Shown: positions 57,848-64,000 of the stretch, piece after piece
How positions within the stretch are numbered: position 1 is the first letter of the stretch
How the letters are laid out: the number at the start of each line of letters is the position of its first letter
Made by a program: the position numbers and the translations under genes
Assembly: GCF_022539505.1 (NCBI RefSeq)
Contig: NC_061514.1
Location: 38,965,769-39,029,768 of the forward strand
Length of the DNA: 64,000 nucleotides
Reading direction: 5' to 3'
Origin: Lolium rigidum
Taxonomy: Eukaryota; Streptophyta; Magnoliopsida; Poales; Poaceae
The notes under the pieces: model-generated
The model's input: the letters and a program-made list of their open reading frames with translations, nothing else
What the model was told of the DNA's origin: nothing
Databases searched by the model: none

Positions 57848-57863
57848 ATCCATCCATCCATCC
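57848..57863. repeat. CATC microsatellite
   Basis: About four to five CATC units in the ERF gene's upstream region. Confidence 0.8.
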
Positions 57864-58134
57864 AGAGGCCAGATGTGGTGGATGCATGCATGTCATATAT
57901 ATCTGTGGTCGTCTGGTCACCCTGTACGTGCAAGCTACTCAAATTAATCATGGTGTACATTGATTTGGCCTCTCTAATAAGCACCTGATCAATGGCGACA
58001 ATCTCACATGCTGATATGGTGTATCTCGGGAAGGATCGCCTCTATCTATCTATGATCTATCCAGCCGTCCGTACTGGCTAGAATCCATCTCTTGCAGCCT
58101 GTGCCTTCCCCCTGGCCCCTGGCCGGAGCAGCGA

Positions 58135-58142
58135 TATATAAA
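58135..58142 (+). promoter_or_regulatory. TATA box of the ERF003-like gene
   Basis: TATATAAA, 92 bp upstream of the ATG at 58234, with GC-rich DNA before it and a purine-rich leader after. The expected start site is near 58170. Confidence 0.7.
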
Positions 58143-58233
58143 GCGTACGTGCAGGTGCGGCACCTGGGCAAACCATCCATCAGGTGAGACTTGAGAGTGA
58201 GGGGTAGGGTAGCTACCAGGAGGCGAGACGGAC

Positions 58234-58860
58234 ATGCCGAAGCTTCAGAGGTACAGAGGCGTGAGGCAGAGGCACTGGGGTGCCTGGGTCTCCGAGATCC
58301 GCCACCCGCTCATGTACGCCCTCAACGCCACTCTTACTCTCTCTGTGACATATATATAGTTTCTGTACTTGTGTCTCTGTCTGTGCAGTTATCTGTCGTA
58401 CACAGAGATGACCAATGGTCTGATGCATGTGTATACTGGTGTTATGTTTCTATTGCTGTGTAGCAGGAAGGCGAGGGTCTGGCTGGGCACGTTCCAGACG
58501 GCGGAGGACGCGGCGCGGGCCTACGACGAGGCGGCGCGGCTCATAAGCGGGCCGGGGGCGCGCACCAACTTCCCCAACAACGGCACCGGCGGCGGCAGCA
58601 TCTCCCCGAGCCTGCGCGCCAAGCTGGAGAAATGCTTCATGTCGACGTCGCCGGCGCCGGCGGTGAATGACGAGGCCGAGGCGGCAAGGAACGGACACGG
58701 AGTGGGCCGACGTAACAACGAGGACGTCCGCGGCGCCAACAGCTTCGCTGCCGACGAGGACGAGGACTACATCGAGGAGATGATCAGGGAGATGACCCAC
58801 TACGGCTCCGTGGAGATCGTCCCCTCCTCCGCCTGCTCCTGCTCCAGCTCCATGCTCTAG
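58234..58860 (+). CDS. AP2/ERF transcription factor, ERF003-like (group V, SHINE/WIN clade relative)
   Basis: Two exons, 58234-58313 and 58467-58860, with a 153-bp GT-AG intron in phase 2 give a 157-residue protein. The AP2 domain spans residues 7-63 ([20 protein letters not shown], then [20 protein letters not shown]). Both DNA-contacting Trp of the beta-sheet and the RAYD helix are intact. The intron falls inside the domain after HPL, as in group V ERFs. The C-terminus has an acidic motif [17 protein letters not shown] that matches the end of the ERF003 type, where it is a conserved putative activation or interaction motif; the last residues are Ser/Cys-rich. It should act in the nucleus on GCC-box or related sites. 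Relatives act in cuticle and wall development, but the target of this one is unknown. The TATA box, start and stop are all in order, so it is probably functional. Confidence 0.9.
58314..58466 (+). other. Intron of the ERF003-like gene
   Basis: GTACGCC...TGTAGCAG. Splicing AT|G restores [13 protein letters not shown]. An alternative acceptor TGTAG three bases upstream would insert one residue. Confidence 0.85.
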
Positions 58861-58889
58861 GTAGCTAGCCAGTAGCCAACCATTTAGCT

Positions 58890-58922
58890 TGTCTTCGTTG
58901 TCGTCGTCGTCGTCGTCGTCAT
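58890..58922 (+). repeat. GTC trinucleotide repeat in the ERF gene 3' UTR
   Basis: About seven GTC/TCG units immediately after the stop region; a likely length-variable marker. Confidence 0.8.
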
Positions 58923-59977
58923 CCATTGTCTCTCGAGTTGTTTTGTTATTGTTAGGCTAGGCGTGTCTCGTTCCGTTATAGTATCCTCCATGGTCGATCA
59001 GCCGTCGGCAGTGGCATTGTTGCACCGACCGGCCCAGCCGGGGACCCCTTCTCCTGGGATCGCGCTGTGTGCTCACAACGGGGAAGGGGACCGGGGATCT
59101 TTCAGGATAAGGGGTCTCGATTTGGGTCATGATGTGAGAACTCTGCCGCGCTCTGTCGCGTAGCAGCGTGCTTGCTTGGCGTCTGGCCATACTATCTTTT
59201 TCTTTCATCAGAAATATCTTTGCTCTGCAAACTATATATACTGTACAAGATATTCAGGTACGAGCAGTGTGCTAGCTATAGATTGATGTGACGCATGGCT
59301 ACTATGCATCCTCATGTTCGAATCCACTGAATCGTCCTCGCCCTTCCATCTTGAGATGCAGATATATAGATTCAGTAGCTCTCATAATACTATATCGCAG
59401 TACGTCACCAACGAAAAGACAGTAGGGATGTATCAGTCACTCCATGGATAAGCAACATCAGCAGAAGAGTTTGACCCATACGAGTCGACCGCCACAGAAC
59501 AAAGGAGCGACACGAGAGCCATCCCCGTATGAACATGGCATGCGTCATCAGATAGAAATGAACTGACGCAAGACCAATATAGAATGTTTTACAAGACACG
59601 AGCAAGAACACATACATAACAGTTGGTAGCAATGCTTGTGTGATAAATGCAAGCATAATACAATCAAGTAATAATCAAACACTTGTTTTTCCGTCCTCAC
59701 AAACTACCCATAATACAAATCACACTTGGATGAAACGAAAAGGAAAATCAGCTACTGATCCTAGTAATCACAACAACTAGATCGTGATAAGTGGTCAGCC
59801 AGTGTGAAGCCTAAAATAATACAATACAACATCGATACAAGCGTGGGTGCACGTTATCTGAGATACATCAATGGGGCACTAGCTCTAGTTAACCTAGGTA
59901 TCATACCGCCCTTCGGGCCACTAATATTAGTACTGGGCAATATGGCACACACCAGGTGCTTCTGCTCTCATCTTACA
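58923..59977. other. Intergenic region between convergent genes
   Basis: Holds the 3' UTRs of the two convergent genes. Open frames here have no domain content. No terminal repeats were seen. Confidence 0.5.
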
Positions 59978-62900
59978 CTAGTTCCTCCGAGCAGCCCTTT
60001 TCCGTCCTCTCCGAAGAGGTTTTGGGGCAACCTTCACTGGCTCCTCCGAATGGTTTTCAGCGCCGTTTTCAACCGAATTACCATCCACAGGTTTCTCTGA
60101 ATCCTTTATTGTGCCGTTTTTATCAACACAATTACCATCTGCAGCAGCATCAGTTGTGGAGTTGATAAGCTCGTTAATATCAGGAAGCACCGCACTGCTC
60201 GAGTTGGTGCAGCCAGGATTATCATCGCGCGAGGATTCTACCCCTGAGTTACCATCTGACCGATCCAGAATACTGCACACAAAGAGCCAGTTAATGGTGC
60301 ACGTCAAAATAGAAACTACAACAAATAGTGACAGAATATAAAAAGATTAGTACATATCACATTACCCGTTAGCAGAAGTTCTATTGGTTGACCCACTTAA
60401 ACTGGTCTGCACTTTTTTCTTTAGGGCACGTAAACTAATCTCGGTCTGGGGGGCAGCATCTTTCGGTCTTGATTCTAGAATAATTCCACAATCAGTAAGC
60501 CATCAGAAGCATGCATAGTAGCTATTTCAGACAATAATCGCGAAAACACGATCAAAACTATATGGTATATTCTGCTCTAGCTCTACACGTCCAGCCATTT
60601 TGGACAAGACAATTCAACATGCATTCTACTCCCTCCGGCCAGAATTAAGTGACGCAGCAGCTCTTGTACTAGACATAGTATATGGCTGCACAGTTAAATT
60701 GGGTGGAGGGACAAAAAGAAGCACTCAAAAAATTGGTATCATGATACTGGAAGTAATTTGATACTGACAATAAAACAAGTATCATGATTGTTGACCAATA
60801 TTTGGCATACCAGCAGTCACATGTTTGCCTACATGATGACTAAAAGCGGCAGTGCAAAATTAGTAATCTAGTACTCCGTATCATGATACTGAAAGTAATT
60901 TGACCATAGATGACTAAAAGACAACTCCAGCAATATACTGACAATAAAACTAGTATCAGGATTATTCACCAGTGTTTAGAATACCAAGAGTCACATGCTT
61001 GCCTACATGATGACTAAAAGCTGTCATCAGCTAGACGATGCTATCGCTCTAAGGCAAGTTCACACCCAAACAAAATCAATCTGATTGATTGAACAATGGA
61101 AAAAAAATGCATTTGCACACAGCTTGCAAGATTTATGTCAGCAAGGGATATCTCTACAAACCTGAGGTTGAGTTCATAAGCGATTCTTCGCGAATTTCAG
61201 GTTCTGCAGGGACAGAATTAACATCTCCACTGCGTTCAGCAACGTCTTTCGCAGCACTGTGACAATTCAACAGGGTTAAAACATAGAGCAGCATTTCTTG
61301 AATACCACAAATCTGTGTTAATAAGTGCGTCTAGCTGACCTTGTGAGAGGCATATGGTTCCCCTGTGGTACGTCATCTACACCAAGCATGCCATTCAAAG
61401 AAGACATTAGGCCACGGTATTCACAAAATTGGGGAATTGTGACACTTCAAACATGGTTAGCAAACTGAACAGAAAGTCACAAATGAAGAAAAAAAATAGC
61501 AAAGAGAAAATAATCTACCAGGATGAACTTTGGATGCAGGGTGGCTTTCTTGGACAAGATTACTGTCCTTCCGCGCAGGGTCCACATAGTCAACAGTACC
61601 CTTAAGATTAAAACAAGTATCTCATAAACATAATTTATTATTTATACTTTGCGAAAGGTACTGTAGAACAATGATTTGCCAGATTATGTTTATAACAACT
61701 AAACATCTATGCTTTACCGGTGTCTCTAAATAACTGTGATGAAAATTGTTATAACTTTTCCAATTTTAGTATGAAATTCCAATTGCTATGTGACAACTGA
61801 CAAGAAAATACAGCGAGATCGACACATGTTAAACTGATCCCAGATGTACAAAAACTGAAACACTATCATACAGGCAGAATCATAACTCACATCGTTCCCA
61901 TCTTTAGTTGGTGCAACAGGTAAAGAGCACTCAGTGGCTGGTTCTGCTGCAGCAGCTTTATCAGAACCTGATTACATGTCATAAATTAGTCGTTTGCAGC
62001 CAACAGGTGCAAACTCCTGAATATCGAAGTATGCAACCTGAGTGATTTGGTGCCATAAAAAGCTCATGTGTGTAAAGAAGTGTTCACCTTTACAACTCTG
62101 TACAGGTCTAATTTCCTCACGAGTACCCGGCGAGAACAAAGACAAATCATTGTCAAACAAACTGGAAGTAGAACCATGGAGCCTGGATTTAGAAGATTCT
62201 AAAATAGTTTCAGAAGACTTCATGCGATCTCTTCGCAATTCTTCCAAGTTTTCCCTGAAGTTGGCGCTGGAAAAGAAGTCTTCCTCGGTGTTGAACTTCA
62301 CAGAATAAAATACTTATAAGTGAAAACACAAGTATAGCTGAGACTATACAAGCACAGGCAAAATAATTCAATAATAGGAAAAAAACACATCAATGTGCAA
62401 CTGACAAAATTCCATGCTAACATCAATTATTTTATCAAATACAGTCACTTTGTTCTATTTCAAAATTAATCTTTTATCAAATCCAGTTACTATTGATACC
62501 TACAGGCTACAGTACATAGCATACGGAGCAACTTGTTTACAGAGATTGGCAGCTATTTAGTGAAATACGATCTAGAGCAGTTAAGACTATAGAATATCAA
62601 TCAGCACAAACAGTATAGCAGCAATTACAGAGTTCATACTCGTATAGAAAAAACTTCAAAAATCCATCAAGATCAAGGGAATGACGTTATTCGAAATTAA
62701 GAATCACTCAACAAATGATCAAAATTACTAGGCTGGTGACCTGGTATTACCATTTATCTAATATGTTAAATTACCTTTGCAGGCGAGGACAGCTTAGACT
62801 TCCTTTCATAAACATTAATATGTACTCCACCAGAGGGTGATGTTTTAAACTTCCGACTGCCTAATAAAGGGGACTGCCATGGGGGCAATGACTGCATGTA

Positions 62901-63975
62901 TGACTTTGCAACATCAACAGGAGAACCCTTGTCATCTTCGATGGGCTGCATGAGATGCCAAACCATTATGGTAAGCAACAATAGAAGCAACCAAGATAAA
63001 CATTCAACCATGCCAATCACCTACACCTTAAAGGCTATAACAGTAGGAAAGGAAAATTACATTGGGACTCACAGACTTGAACATTTCAGTGTTCAATGTG
63101 CAAGGTCCGTGATTCTCAGCCATTGTGCCTAATCCCTGCCTTTTCTCTTCCAACCATTTCTTTGCTTCCATAACTGCTGCATTGCATAGCTCAGGTGATG
63201 CTTGCAAAGGAGAGCGAGGAGAAAAGTACCCAGGTCCAATACTAGAAAATGGGCCTGATTCAGGGAAATCTCTATTGTGATTCAAGGAACGCCAAGCTCC
63301 TGTAAAATCATGGCCAGCACCTGATTTTCTTCTTGGAATTTCATTTGGCGTTCCATTCTCATAGGTTTCAGGAAATGTTGAATCTGTAACTCGCGATTGT
63401 AACAGCTTTACCATCTTATCACATTCGTCCCTGAAACAATGAATAGTGATAATTAAGAGGGAAAGTAGCACGTCCAACGAAGATTAATCTAGAAATCAAG
63501 TTGCAAACTTTCTGTGTCTACCGCATATAAACAACCGAAATATCTCATTTACAAATAATATGCATAACAGTTAACTAAGTCAGCATTGTGCTTCGGACTA
63601 GATCATTTTCTTAGACTTGCACTTCTAAGAGAGCCTATCATATCCGGTAGTAACATTAGAAGACCTTGGTCCTTCCTTTGATTCAAATTAAGAATCCGGT
63701 AGTATATGTCGCTACAGTTCATTATTGAACATTACAAGATCAACGTCAGTTTTGATCAACAAAACATAAATTAGACTAGATTCTTTTACCACCAATTCTA
63801 ATTCATAGTGGCTGTCCAGAAAATAATGGACTATACATGTCAGAACGTGTAAAACAGAACAATATAATCCATTACCTTGAAAATGATTCCTTCATAACCA
63901 TTTGCTCAATGGCGAGCTTTGACTCACTGTAACGAGCTGCTGCTCCATTACTATTATGGATATCTTCATTTCCAT
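59978..63975 (-). CDS. KAKU4-like nuclear envelope / nuclear pore-associated protein, 3' ten exons (5' part outside window)
   Basis: Minus-strand exons, all with GT-AG borders and consistent phases: 63876-63975, 63073-63430, 62775-62945, 62088-62295, 61891-61967, 61519-61600, 61340-61376, 61162-61256, 60366-60474, 59978-60272. Protein landmarks in order: SESKLAIEQMVMKESFSRDE then CDKMVKLLQSRVTDS; PGYFSPRSPLQASPELCNAA then VMEAKKWLEEKRQG; GSPVDVAKSYMQSLPPWQSP; FRENLEELRRDRMKSSETIL; acidic Ser-rich linkers; a basic C-terminus PLRRGRKRAARRN. The E-x-FSR-x-EC helix, the SPVDVAKAYM-type motif and the Arg-rich end are hallmarks, as I recall, of plant KAKU4 and the related NUP136/NUP1 proteins, which sit at the inner nuclear membrane and shape the nucleus with CRWN lamins. 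KAKU4 is preferred over NUP136 because no FG repeats are seen. The frame is intact in all exons. Confidence 0.75.
60475..61161 (-). other. Large intron of the KAKU4-like gene with a MITE scrap and a local duplication
   Basis: 60626-60675 begins CTACTCCCTCCGGCCAGAAT, half of a Stowaway-type terminus. 60735-60845 and 60880-61027 are diverged copies sharing ATCATGATACTG.AAGTAATTTGA, ATACTGACAATAAAAC.AGTATCA and TTGCCTACATGATGACTAAA. Confidence 0.7.
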
Positions 63976-64000
63976 CTGCACAGGTGCTTCACATTAACAC

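Noticed and set aside
58450..58926. 158-codon minus-strand frame
   Set aside because: Antisense shadow of exon 2 of the ERF003-like gene.

Overview
The window is nuclear DNA from a grass, most likely a large-genome Pooideae/Triticeae species (wheat, barley, rye or Aegilops type; oat cannot be excluded). The reasons are the repeat families recognised: LTR retrotransposons whose termini read TGATACGTC...GTATCA, CACTA transposons with TNP2-type transposase plus a second Ulp1-like ORF, Stowaway and hAT MITEs, and a tRNA-derived SINE of the Au type. The two intact host genes have ordinary grass intron/exon structure. Calls come from reading alone; family names are given only where motifs are distinctive.

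Layout. 1-16919 is the 3' part of a large CACTA transposon (its 5' end lies left of the window). It carries a frameshifted TNP2 transposase (1-2973), two non-transposase passenger genes arranged tail to tail (3038-3548 plus; an AP2/ERF gene 3703-4210 minus), two strong hairpins (4586-4675, 4732-4821), a repeat-rich leader, and a multi-exon second ORF with coiled coil, Lys-rich linker and C-terminal Ulp1-type cysteine protease (6002-16477). That second ORF is split at a codon by a complete LTR retrotransposon at 7823-14473 (target duplication GTGAT). The CACTA ends at 16919 in TAGTG behind TTTTGTCGCGGG-type subterminal repeats.

16920-30345 holds small transposon remnants: a Stowaway MITE, a broken Myb/SANT-like gene, two local duplications, a 730-bp CACTA MITE with target duplication CTA, and a hAT MITE. 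30346-34347 is a young, non-autonomous LTR retrotransposon (target duplication AACCC, near-identical LTRs) with no recognisable gag/pol, filled with four different tandem arrays. 34348-46743 is mostly unassigned AT-rich DNA with a Stowaway MITE and a dimeric SINE inside one long target duplication.

46744-55970 is a second nest, broken by a 100-N assembly gap at 47078-47177. A copia pol fragment (minus) is interrupted by an LTR retrotransposon (minus), whose gag frame is interrupted by a CACTA 3' half with a 106-bp GGGCCGGCCC array. An inverted copy of the 7.8-14.5 kb retrotransposon family sits at the left of this CACTA.

The right end is the gene island. An intact two-exon AP2/ERF transcription factor of the ERF003 type lies at 58234-58860 (plus). 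The last ten exons of a KAKU4-like nuclear-envelope protein gene lie at 59978-63975 (minus), continuing beyond the window. The two genes converge and are about 1.1 kb apart.
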